Assembly: GCA_947175005.1 (NCBI GenBank)
Contig: CAMWLD010000025.1
Span: forward strand, 1 to 13,572
Direction: 5' to 3'
Source: an uncultured Ruminococcus sp.
GTDB taxonomy: Bacteria; Bacillota; Clostridia; Oscillospirales; Ruminococcaceae
Length of the DNA: 13,572 bases
Under the pieces are notes generated by a model that was not told the DNA's origin, did no database searches, and was given only the letters and a program-made list of their open reading frames with translations. The translations under genes were made by a program, and so were the position numbers. Every line of letters starts with the position of its first letter. Position 1 is the first letter of the stretch. This document shows positions 7,835-13,572 of this stretch, one piece after another.

Positions 7835-7895
7835 TGCCGATAGTTTATATTCAGAACAGCGCACGCCCACTGCGAAGGAGGCAAATGCCTCGGCA

Positions 7896-7968
7896 GGTGC
7901 GGTAGTTTAGTGGAAAAACAGTATCACCCCACTGATATTAGACGGCGGTTCGATCCCGCCCCGCACCA
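7896..7968 (+). tRNA. Atypical tRNA gene with eight-base CCCC-containing anticodon loop (tRNA-Gly-like)
   Basis: A complete 73-nt cloverleaf. The 7-bp acceptor stem GGTGCGG/CCGCACC is perfect, T8 and A9 are present, and the D arm is GTTT-AGTGGAA-AAAC with the conserved GG. The variable loop is TAGAC with C48 able to pair with G15. The T arm is GGCGG-TTCGATC-CCGCC, with discriminator A73 and no encoded CCA. The anticodon arm departs from the rule: GTATC (7921-7925) pairs with GATAT (7934-7938) around ACCCCACT, eight bases rather than seven and without U33. An inner A-T pair would give a six-base CCCCAC loop. The D arm resembles glycine tRNAs, and CCC would read GGG (Gly) while CCCC could read GGGG. 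Bacterial glycine tRNAs normally carry U73, so the amino acid is uncertain. It could be a frameshifting tRNA, a tRNA-like RNA with another job, or a decayed gene, although the intact stems argue against decay. Confidence 0.7.
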
Positions 7969-7979
7969 TAAATTGATAA

Positions 7980-8019
7980 AAAGGCTTTTCCCTCACCTCA
8001 TGCGTGAGGAAAAGCCTTT
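7980..8019. terminator. Strong hairpin between the tRNA and the immunity-like gene
   Basis: AAAGGCTTTTCCCTCAC (7980-7996) pairs with GTGAGGAAAAGCCTTT (8004-8019): 16 bp with one bulged C and a 7-base loop. The + strand tail is only TTTAATAAATTATTT, whereas the - strand has five T, so it may be bidirectional or an RNA 3' stabiliser. It lies 11 nt after the tRNA and 28 nt before the next start codon. Confidence 0.65.
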
Positions 8020-8047
8020 AATAAATTATTTCAGGGGGAAATAAAAA

Positions 8048-8464
8048 ATGGATGATCTGCGGACGGTTTCCGAAATTACTGGAGATATGCCGGGTGAGGA
8101 AACTTGCAGCCTGCAAATATGGTACAATAAATTATTGGGGAAACGGAAAACCGAAATAAATATAGCGGATGTTTTAAGAATGTTCAGGCAGAAGGTTTGT
8201 CTGGACATTGCCGGGGAAATTGCTGTACGGTTTCTTGAAGATGACCCTTTTATCGGGGAGTTATGGGACTGTCAGCTGCTCGGGCAAATTGCCGGAACGG
8301 AGCTGCGCGAATGGAGCAAGGAGCAGTTATATGTGATAAGAGCCGCTGCTATGACCGTGACGGAAAATGCGGATTCATATGAATGGGCGCTTGATGAAGA
8401 AAGGTTTGAAGCCGAAAAAGCAGCCGCTTTGATCTTAGAGCGGCTGCGAGAGTATATAGATTAA
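8048..8464 (+). CDS. Probable contact-dependent growth inhibition (CdiI-like) immunity protein
   Basis: Soluble acidic protein of 138 residues with no signal peptide or membrane segment. Residues about 23-80 (WYNKLLGKRKTEINIADVLR through RQKVCLDIAGEIAVRFLEDD to PFIGELWDCQLLGQI) match, from memory, the pattern of small immunity proteins of contact-dependent inhibition systems: a Trp/Arg-rich start, 'DLR...RQ..GL', 'P.AL..LE..P', then a GE/GD-x-LL box. The remaining part looks helical. Such proteins neutralise a toxin domain delivered by neighbouring cells. No toxin gene is present here, so it would be an orphan immunity gene guarding against kin or neighbour toxins. The ATG follows AGGGGGAA (8033-8040) with a 7-nt spacer. 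It lies 79 nt after the tRNA, from which read-through is possible, and converges with the XRE gene with only 34 nt between stop codons. The gene call is firm; the family assignment is moderate. Confidence 0.68.
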   Translation: MDDLRTVSEITGDMPGEETCSLQIWYNKLLGKRKTEINIADVLRMFRQKVCLDIAGEIAVRFLEDDPFIGELWDCQLLGQIAGTELREWSKEQLYVIRAAAMTVTENADSYEWALDEERFEAEKAAALILERLREYID

Positions 8465-8498
8465 ATGTATCATTCAATTTTAAGATTTAGACATATTG

Positions 8499-9113
8499 TC
8501 ACCCCAGCAGGATATTTTTTATATTTTTATCTATTTCATCATTATTCAGCCCTTGCAGGATCAGGGGCTGAATAACTTCACGGCTTTCCCTTGTATGCGG
8601 CAGCCCGGAGGCAAGACATTCCGCTTTCCGGGTCTCGCCGCATTTCAGATATAAAAAGCACAGCGCTGCGCGGATCGTTGCCTTTTGCTTTTCATTATCC
8701 GACAGTGGCAGTCCTCTTTCTGCTAAGACGACCGCCTCTTCGGCTCTTCCCTGTAACGCCAGCACACCGGAAAGTCCCAGAAGCATTCCCGCCCGATTTG
8801 GATAAATGACCAAAGCCTTGCGGTATACCTTTTCGGCAGCCGCATAATCGCCGCTCCGCTGATAGTCGGAAGCGGTTTTATGTATGTTATATATCGTTTC
8901 CTCGGCACGTATGCTGTCCATACCGATAAGCAGATCGACGCTTGTTTCAAATATATTTGCCAGTGCAGGCAGAAATGTTATATCGGGATAACATTCTCCC
9001 CGCTCCCATCTGGAAACGCTTTGGGGCGTGATTCCCAGATATTCGGCAATATCCTCCTGGGTAAGATTTTTCATAAGGCGGTACTTTTTTAAATTTTCCG
9101 ATAAATAAAGCAT
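8499..9113 (-). CDS. XRE-family HTH regulator with TPR-like C-terminal region
   Basis: Cytoplasmic DNA-binding regulator of 204 residues. A classic XRE helix-turn-helix fills about residues 5-59 (YLSENLKKYRLMKNLTQEDI, then GITPQSVSRWERGECYPDI and a leucine-rich close ending VDLLIGMD). After a linker, residues about 68-165 form helical repeats typical of TPRs: ASDYQRSGDYAAAEKVYRKA, then LLGLSGVLALQGRAEEAVVL and LCFLYLKCGETRKAECLA. The TPR part could sense a peptide or partner protein, as in Rgg/PlcR-like regulators, but this is inference. ATG 9113 is used because MLYLSENLKKYR is the usual family start; an in-frame GTG at 9134 would add seven residues. The promoter (9173-9201) overlaps a palindrome, suggesting autoregulation. 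It converges on the immunity-like gene and is divergent from the 9368 gene. Targets are unknown. Confidence 0.88.
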   Translation of the reverse strand: MLYLSENLKKYRLMKNLTQEDIAEYLGITPQSVSRWERGECYPDITFLPALANIFETSVDLLIGMDSIRAEETIYNIHKTASDYQRSGDYAAAEKVYRKALVIYPNRAGMLLGLSGVLALQGRAEEAVVLAERGLPLSDNEKQKATIRAALCFLYLKCGETRKAECLASGLPHTRESREVIQPLILQGLNNDEIDKNIKNILLG

Positions 9114-9172
9114 ATTTCCTTTTTCTCCTTTCACGTTAATAAATTTTATTCACCGCAGCCTCCTTTGTCTAT

Positions 9173-9201
9173 ATTTTATCAGGAAATATGCCTACAGTCA
9201 A
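9173..9201 (-). promoter_or_regulatory. Promoter of the XRE regulator gene
   Basis: Read on the minus strand: TTGACT (9201-9196), 17 nt, then TAAAAT (9178-9173) with TG one base before the -10. Transcription would start near 9166, giving a leader of about 50 nt that contains AAAGGAG before the start codon. Confidence 0.68.
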
Positions 9202-9216
9202 CAACGCATTTGTTGA
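9198..9216. promoter_or_regulatory. Operator-like palindrome on the XRE promoter
   Basis: TCAACAA (9198-9204), CGCAT, TTGTTGA (9210-9216): perfect 7-base arms with a 5-base centre, overlapping the -35 of the regulator gene. Spacing and position fit a dimeric XRE repressor controlling its own gene and possibly the divergent 9368 gene. Confidence 0.5.
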
Positions 9217-9255
9217 AAAAAAATCAATCCTCAAACAGCAACATACATCAAACCC

Positions 9256-9284
9256 TTTACATAAAATCCCGAAAAATTTATCAT
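9256..9284 (+). promoter_or_regulatory. Candidate promoter of the 9368 gene
   Basis: TTTACA (9256-9261), 17-nt spacer, TATCAT (9279-9284); one mismatch in each hexamer. The start near 9291 gives a leader of about 77 nt. A sporulation sigma-factor promoter cannot be excluded but is not evident. Confidence 0.45.
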
Positions 9285-9367
9285 AACAAGTCATTTTTAC
9301 AAAATCCTCCGAATATATATGCTGTAAGCCCGTTGGGTAAAACTAACTTCAATCGGAGGTATGCAGC

Positions 9368-10651
9368 GTGAATAACGACCTTAATAATATGGCGAAAAGG
9401 TACAAGGACGAGATGATGAGGCTGTACCACCAAAGCGGCGCATCCGGGAAAAAGCAGCAGAGCAGCGGCATTATGGGCATGGGTTCGGGAATGAGCGGAA
9501 ATGCCGTAAATGCGCAGATGAGCAAATCCGCCACTGACCGAATGGCAGTTCAGGCGCAGGATTATGCAGAGGCAAACGGCGGTCAGACAACCATGACAGG
9601 AACGTGCTCTAATATGCAGAGAAATGCGGCAGGAACGCCTGTGCCGAATGTTCCCGGGGCAAGCTTTTACAATAGCTCCGGAATGAATCAGGAAATGTCC
9701 GGGCAGAACGTTTCAAACGACAATATGAACGGCAATAATATGGAAAATATTGACAGCAGTATGCAGGTAACGGGTTGCAGCGGCGGCAGCGTTACCGTTC
9801 CCATAAATGTGCCTGTGGAATGCGAATGCCGCTTCCCTACTGCGGAAAGCATTATCGGCAGCATTAACAGCGGAAATGCATTGGTTGATCCTCTTGCGGG
9901 TCAAAGCAATATGAATCAGCCTGCCCTTTACAATTCAATGCCTGCCGCAAACAACATGAACACCGCAAGCACAATGACTTCAAATATGGCAAACACAGCA
10001 AACACAGCACGATCTGCTCAGACAATGTCGGCTGCGAACGGGATAAGCGTGCAGAACCTGAGTGCCCAAGACCTGAGCAATGATCTCGGAAGTATACTTA
10101 GCAGCTTTATTATCAATGCATTCCCCACAAATGTGGACTACACCGCAAACGACCAGAACGAGAACACGAGAGAGGTTTTACCCGATTTTGCGCTGCCTGC
10201 GGATCTGCCCGCCGAAGCAGAGGGCGAAGTTCCGCAAACAAGGCATTTCTCGCCCTCTGTCGGCTGGATAACCATTACCGGCGACAACAGCTGGGGATTT
10301 TTCCAGGCGGAGGTTTTCGATGCAAACGGCGATCCCATTCAGGGCGCGCTTGTGATAGTAAGAAAGCTTGTCAATAACAGTGAAAGGCTCACCCGCTTAC
10401 TGTTCACAAACAGAAACGGCTTTACACCAACTATAGCCCTGCCCGCTCCCCTGTCGGTCAACACAGGTTGGAATTCGACAACGCCCTTTTCCACATATGA
10501 TATCACTGTACGGGCACAGGGATATTATACAATGCGCAACATTCAGATAGCTATGTATGCAGGGTCAAAAATACGCCAGCCCATTGAAATGACCCGTATC
10601 TACCAAAACAACAGACCCATTCAGCCCCGTTCTGATGACTCGGTCGGATAG
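9368..10651 (+). CDS. Met/Asn/Ser-rich protein with C-terminal carboxypeptidase-regulatory-like beta domain
   Basis: Protein of 427 residues, no named function. Residues 1-25 are charged and helical (NNMAKRYKDEMMRLYHQ). Residues about 26-240 are low-complexity, dominated by Asn, Met, Ser, Gly, Ala and Gln, with a short ordered island around 136-176 containing C137, C152 and C154. Residues about 292-411 form a compact beta-rich domain: VGWITITGDNSWGFFQAEVF, then NGDPIQGALVIVRK, a FTNRNGFTPTIALPAP stretch and YDITVRAQGYYTMRNIQI. This resembles the carboxypeptidase-regulatory/Cna-B-like fold of small clostridial proteins. There is no signal peptide, LPXTG motif or membrane segment. Composition and the missing export signal would suit a spore coat or other assembled structure, but that is speculation. 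The start is GTG with GGAGG (9355-9359) 8 nt upstream; an out-of-frame ATG between them opens only a four-codon frame. Ends at the terminator at 10660-10703. Confidence 0.82.
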   Translation: MNNDLNNMAKRYKDEMMRLYHQSGASGKKQQSSGIMGMGSGMSGNAVNAQMSKSATDRMAVQAQDYAEANGGQTTMTGTCSNMQRNAAGTPVPNVPGASFYNSSGMNQEMSGQNVSNDNMNGNNMENIDSSMQVTGCSGGSVTVPINVPVECECRFPTAESIIGSINSGNALVDPLAGQSNMNQPALYNSMPAANNMNTASTMTSNMANTANTARSAQTMSAANGISVQNLSAQDLSNDLGSILSSFIINAFPTNVDYTANDQNENTREVLPDFALPADLPAEAEGEVPQTRHFSPSVGWITITGDNSWGFFQAEVFDANGDPIQGALVIVRKLVNNSERLTRLLFTNRNGFTPTIALPAPLSVNTGWNSTTPFSTYDITVRAQGYYTMRNIQIAMYAGSKIRQPIEMTRIYQNNRPIQPRSDDSVG

Positions 10652-10659
10652 CAGAAGCA

Positions 10660-10703
10660 AGAGGCAAGATGTGAGTTACCTGCATCTTGCCTCTGAATTT
10701 TTT
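10660..10703 (+). terminator. Intrinsic terminator between convergent genes
   Basis: AGAGGCAAGATG (10660-10671) pairs perfectly with CATCTTGCCTCT (10683-10694): 12 bp, 11-base loop, then six T at 10698-10703. The T-run overlaps the stop codon of the convergent GTPase gene. On the minus strand there is no T-tract, so it mainly serves the 9368 gene. Confidence 0.82.
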
Positions 10704-12018
10704 ATTCGTCCAGACACTTGTCAAGACCGTCAATAATCGCCTGCTTATCCATTTTCTGCCCTATGAATACAAGCTTTATTTCTCTGTCGCCGTATTTCTC
10801 GTCCCAGTCGGCGGCAATGTCGGGATATTGCTTTAACAGCTTCTTCTGCTCCTTTTCGGGAGCTGCGGCAAACCATTTGCCCGAGCCCGTGGCGGTTATC
10901 TGCACGCCTGCCTGTTCAAAAATAAAGGCGTTCTCATAATCATCGGAGAACCAAAGCATTCCTTTGCAGCGAATGACCTCTTTCGGCCAGTTGCCCACCC
11001 ATTCCTGAAGCTTGTCTTTATTGAAGGGCTGACGGCGGTGATAAACAAATGTGCCTATACCGTATTCTTCTGCCTCGCCCTCCTCGTGGTTGTGATCATG
11101 ATGATGGTGGTGATGATGTCCGCCGTGTTCATGCTCGTCATGGTCATGCCCGTCATGATGATGGTGTTCGTGATCGTGCTCATCATGGTCGTGGTGATGA
11201 TGTTCATGTTCCTCGTGGTCATGGTCGTGTTCATCGTGATCGTGATGATGCTCATGCTCCTCGTGCTCATCTTCCTCGGAAACGACCTCTTCATAGGCTT
11301 TTGCCCAGCCTGCGGAGGTAACGGCCTTTTCAAAATCATAGGAATTTGTATCAAGGATATCCCCGACAGCGACCTTGCCGAAAGTCGACTCAATAATACG
11401 TGCCTGGGGCTGCAATGTCTTTATCATAGCCTTTACCCTGCCAAGCTGCTCGGGGGTGACCTTATCCACCTTGTTAAGGATAATGGTGGAGCAGAACTCT
11501 ATTTGCTGAATAAGGAGATTTTCGATGTCCTCTTCTTCGATATCCTCCGACAGCAGCTTATCGCCGCAGCCGAATTCGGTGGCCATGCGCAGAGCGTCCA
11601 CAACTGTGGCTATATTGTCCAGCCTGCATATGGCGGGATAGCGCCTGTCAGCCTTGCCCTCCAGCACTGCTATAGACTGGGCAATGGGCAGCGGCTCGCA
11701 AATACCGCTTGCCTCAATTAAAATATAATCGAATTTTCCCGATTTTATAAGCTCGGTTATCTGATTCATCAGATCGACTTTAAGGGTGCAGCAGATACAG
11801 CCGTTGGAAAGGGGGACTAAATTTTCATCCTTTTGGGTAACAGCGCCGCCCTGCTCGATAAGTCGCGCGTCAATGTTCACCTCTCCTATGTCGTTGACTA
11901 TTACCGCAGTTTTATAGCCCTCCTGGTTGTTCAGAACGTGGTTTATAAGGGTGGTTTTTCCCGCACCCAGATATCCCGTTAAAAGGGTTATGGGAACAAG
12001 CTTCTTTGCCATTTTCAC
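10702..12018 (-). CDS. G3E/CobW-family GTPase with long histidine-rich metal-binding insert
   Basis: Cytoplasmic GTP-dependent metallochaperone of COG0523, about 438 residues. The order is a Walker A loop GYLGAGKTT (15-23), the metal-binding CICC motif (74-77), the guanine-specificity motif NKVD (182-185), a His/Asp/Glu-rich insert (about 252-311) with more than thirty histidines in 60 residues, and a CobW C-terminal domain (about 322-434). The family includes zinc and cobalt chaperones, nitrile hydratase activators and UreG/HypB relatives. No cobalamin or nitrile hydratase gene is nearby, so zinc handling is the leading guess; nickel or cobalt is possible. The insert may act as a metal store. 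AAGGA suits the GTG at 12018 (6 nt); ATG 12012 would give MAKKLVPITLLTGYLGAGKT and is equally plausible from family N-termini. A dyad around its -10 hints at metal-dependent repression. Confidence 0.92.
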   Translation of the reverse strand: MKMAKKLVPITLLTGYLGAGKTTLINHVLNNQEGYKTAVIVNDIGEVNIDARLIEQGGAVTQKDENLVPLSNGCICCTLKVDLMNQITELIKSGKFDYILIEASGICEPLPIAQSIAVLEGKADRRYPAICRLDNIATVVDALRMATEFGCGDKLLSEDIEEEDIENLLIQQIEFCSTIILNKVDKVTPEQLGRVKAMIKTLQPQARIIESTFGKVAVGDILDTNSYDFEKAVTSAGWAKAYEEVVSEEDEHEEHEHHHDHDEHDHDHEEHEHHHHDHDEHDHEHHHHDGHDHDEHEHGGHHHHHHHDHNHEEGEAEEYGIGTFVYHRRQPFNKDKLQEWVGNWPKEVIRCKGMLWFSDDYENAFIFEQAGVQITATGSGKWFAAAPEKEQKKLLKQYPDIAADWDEKYGDREIKLVFIGQKMDKQAIIDGLDKCLDE

Positions 12019-12044
12019 TGTACTTCCTTCCTTGAAATTTTCCG

Positions 12045-12079
12045 ATGTGATACTTCATACATTATAAAGTATATCACAT
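12045..12079 (-). promoter_or_regulatory. Promoter plus large dyad upstream of the G3E GTPase gene
   Basis: ATGTGATA (12045-12052) and TATCACAT (12072-12079) are perfect 8-base inverted arms separated by 19 bases. Between them, the minus strand carries a perfect TATAAT -10 (12066-12061); the -35 (TTCAAT, 12089-12084) is poor. A repressor or activator on the dyad would control the gene directly. It does not match a canonical Fur or Zur box that I can recognise. Confidence 0.5.
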
Positions 12080-12161
12080 TGATATTGAATTTTTTTAGTA
12101 TATTTTGTTAATTTTTATTAGGTTAAATTATGTAAAATTCCGACATGATCCTACATTATTA

Positions 12162-12446
12162 TCAACTAATAATACTGCCGCCGGTGATCTCAAGCCAGAT
12201 TATGAACCAAATAACATAAAGGATAAAATAACCGACAAATTGAGCAATTATCAGCAGAACCTTTTTTATATTCGAATAATAAATCAAACTCCACATGGCC
12301 TTTACGGTAAAAATCAGCAAACACAATGCGGAAAAAGTAAAACCGCACTGATATACTTTTTCATTGTCGATAAATTGCACCATGCAGTAGCATATGAAAG
12401 ATACCCCCGCAGCAATTTCATGTTTTATAAACTTATCATCTATCAT
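12162..12446 (-). CDS. Small hypothetical three-helix membrane protein
   Basis: Unrecognised 94-residue protein. Three hydrophobic segments are visible at about 10-27 (IAAGVSFICYCMVQFIDN), 33-56 (YQCGFTFSALCLLIFTVKAM) and 62-86 (VLLIIAQFVGYFILYVIWFI), separated by short polar loops (FIDNEKVY and YYSNIKK). The N-terminus MIDDKFIKHE is charged. AAGGTG lies 8 nt before the ATG, supporting real translation. It is 80 nt after the end of the SGNH/NodB gene on the same strand and may share its transcript; the next gene leftward has its own promoter. No catalytic motif is seen. The plus-strand frame across the same bases has no hydrophobic pattern or SD. Confidence 0.62.
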   Translation of the reverse strand: MIDDKFIKHEIAAGVSFICYCMVQFIDNEKVYQCGFTFSALCLLIFTVKAMWSLIYYSNIKKVLLIIAQFVGYFILYVIWFIIWLEITGGSIIS

Positions 12447-12526
12447 CCGTAATTCACCTTAAGCGATCAAATATTTTCTGATTTTTGTGCTTAAACTCAT
12501 TAAATATTGAATACATCAGCTTGCAG

Positions 12527-13572
12527 CTAAAATTGGACTTCATTTGCTGTGTCAATGGTTTCAAAGCTGTAGCCCGCTTCTTTGACTATATCTATGACCT
12601 CTTGCAAATACTGGGGGGTCAGCTCCAGAGAGTCATGCATAAGGACCACGGAATGGTCGTAGATAAGGCTGTCGGTAAGATATTCAATGCAGCTGTCATA
12701 TGTAGCGGAGGTGGTAGCGTCGGAGGTTGCCGCATTCCAGTCGTAATAGGCAAAGCCCCGCCGCTTCATTTCCGCAATTATCTCATCGGCAGTGTCACGG
12801 TTGAAGTTGTTGTAGCTGCCTCCGGGAAATCTGAACGCCCAGGGCTTTTTCCCGGTAACATCGTAAACACGGTTGTAAACGCGGGCAAAATCATCCAGGA
12901 ATGCTTCGGTGGATTCGTAAATTTCCTCGTAATCGTGGCTCCAGCTGTGGAGGGCTACGGTGTGTCCCTCTGCCGCCACACGCTGTAAGGTCTCCTCCTT
13001 GCCGTCAATGCACCAGCCTGTAATGAAGAAAGTCGCCTTAATATCGTTTTCCGCCAGTATGTCCAAAACTTCGGGTGTGTACTTGGAAGGGCCGTCGTCA
13101 AAGGTAAGGTAAGCGACCTTGCCCTCGGTGACGGTGTATTCTTCCCTTTGAGCATAGATATCTTTATAGATATATCGGTATTTTTCATCGCCGCACAGGT
13201 CGGAGTAAAAGCGGTTTTCCTCAATAAGGTTAAGCACCCTGCGGCAGCCTGTTCTTGAAAGGCTGACCCCGTCCCCCATGTCGTAAACATCCCTTAAAAA
13301 ACCATTCTCATCGGCCAGTTCGGTAAATATGTCCATATATATCATATATCTGTCGGGGCAGCCCCTTACGGCGGAATGCAGAGCAGAGTTATATTTGGCT
13401 ATGGTATCCCCTGCTCCCTTTTCCTCGGCGGCAGGGGTCATGCTGAGGATAATCACCATGCTGTCGGGATTTTGCTCACGCAGCTTCTCGGCAGTTTCCA
13501 CCACTGTATCACCGAATTCTTCGGGTGTCAGCTCCGAAAAAAGATCGTGCACTCCTGTCCACAGGTAGATAT
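12527..13572 (-). CDS. SGNH-like domain fused to NodB polysaccharide deacetylase (5' end outside the window)
   Basis: The frame is open to the right edge (it reads IYLWTGVHDLF there), so the N-terminus is missing. Counting from a GTG at 13552, about residues 1-112 are the C-terminal half of a SGNH/GDSL-like domain and 145-341 a NodB (CE4) deacetylase. NodB motifs are all present: TFDDGPS (150-156) with both metal/catalytic aspartates, HSWSH (202-206) supplying the two metal histidines, RFPGGS (241-246), DWNAATSDA (271-279) and VVLMHDS (302-308). CE4 enzymes remove N- or O-acetyl groups from peptidoglycan, chitin oligomers or xylan, usually outside the cell. The SGNH half looks degenerate: the block usually reading DGVHL is DGVSL (94-98), and the GxND-type box reads GVHD. 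It may be a carbohydrate-binding pseudo-esterase. Exact substrate and signal peptide cannot be judged. Confidence 0.9.
   Translation of the reverse strand, partial: IYLWTGVHDLFSELTPEEFGDTVVETAEKLREQNPDSMVIILSMTPAAEEKGAGDTIAKYNSALHSAVRGCPDRYMIYMDIFTELADENGFLRDVYDMGDGVSLSRTGCRRVLNLIEENRFYSDLCGDEKYRYIYKDIYAQREEYTVTEGKVAYLTFDDGPSKYTPEVLDILAENDIKATFFITGWCIDGKEETLQRVAAEGHTVALHSWSHDYEEIYESTEAFLDDFARVYNRVYDVTGKKPWAFRFPGGSYNNFNRDTADEIIAEMKRRGFAYYDWNAATSDATTSATYDSCIEYLTDSLIYDHSVVLMHDSLELTPQYLQEVIDIVKEAGYSFETIDTANEVQF

Noticed and set aside
7869..8020. tRNA as an att site of an integrated element
   Set aside because: I did not find a second copy of the tRNA 3' end, an integrase or other phage genes in the window.
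11085..11270. Tandem DNA repeat or CRISPR-like array
   Set aside because: The repetition is only codon-level similarity of His/Asp/Glu codons without fixed repeat and spacer lengths; it is coding sequence.
11038..11721. Plus-strand frame of 227 codons opposite the GTPase gene, looking like a membrane protein rich in Val and Met
   Set aside because: It is the complement of the histidine/aspartate-rich codons (CAT/GAT read as ATG/ATC/GTG). There is no ribosome binding site and the minus-strand frame carries all G3E motifs.
12105..12452. Plus-strand 115-codon frame opposite the small membrane protein
   Set aside because: No SD, no pattern of hydrophobic segments or domains, whereas the minus strand has an SD and three clear membrane helices.
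12485..12988. Plus-strand 167-codon frame opposite the NodB domain
   Set aside because: The minus strand has all CE4 motifs; the plus frame is an antisense shadow.

Overview
The window looks like a chromosomal segment of a low-to-mid GC anaerobic Clostridia species, most likely a gut member of the Oscillospiraceae/Ruminococcaceae. This is inferred from a flavodiiron protein of the anaerobe type, an MBOAT plus DHHW pair typical of that group, sigma-A-like promoters, strong purine-rich ribosome binding sites and AT-rich intergenic DNA. No species call is possible from the sequence alone.

Layout. Bases 1-488 are an AT-rich intergenic region with a consensus promoter and a long leader in front of an fprA-type flavodiiron protein gene (489-1661, +). 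After a structured 3' region and a terminator (1768-1870), a new promoter at 2066-2094 drives an MBOAT O-acyltransferase (2128-3543), a DHHW/AlgX-like protein (3749-5296) and, 13 nt further on, a PHP-family phosphatase (5310-6104). The first two probably O-acetylate a surface or secreted polysaccharide. A MATE transporter (6233-7588) with its own terminator follows.

Bases 7692-9367 are an accessory-like patch. It holds a tRNA gene with a normal cloverleaf except for an eight-nucleotide, CCCC-containing anticodon loop (7896-7968), a strong hairpin, a gene resembling contact-dependent inhibition (Cdi) immunity proteins (8048-8464, +) and a convergent XRE/TPR regulator (8499-9113, -) with a palindrome on its promoter.

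Next come a Met/Asn/Ser-rich protein with a C-terminal beta-sandwich-like domain (9368-10651, +) and a bidirectionally placed terminator. The right end is transcribed leftward: a SGNH-like plus NodB deacetylase protein cut by the window edge (12527-13572), a small three-helix membrane protein (12162-12446) and a G3E/CobW GTPase with a very long histidine-rich metal-binding insert (10702-12018) behind a large dyad.

Functional themes are oxygen/NO detoxification, carbohydrate acyl-group editing (acetyl transfer on the left, deacetylation on the right), drug efflux and metal trafficking. The most unusual signal is the tRNA gene beside the immunity-like gene.
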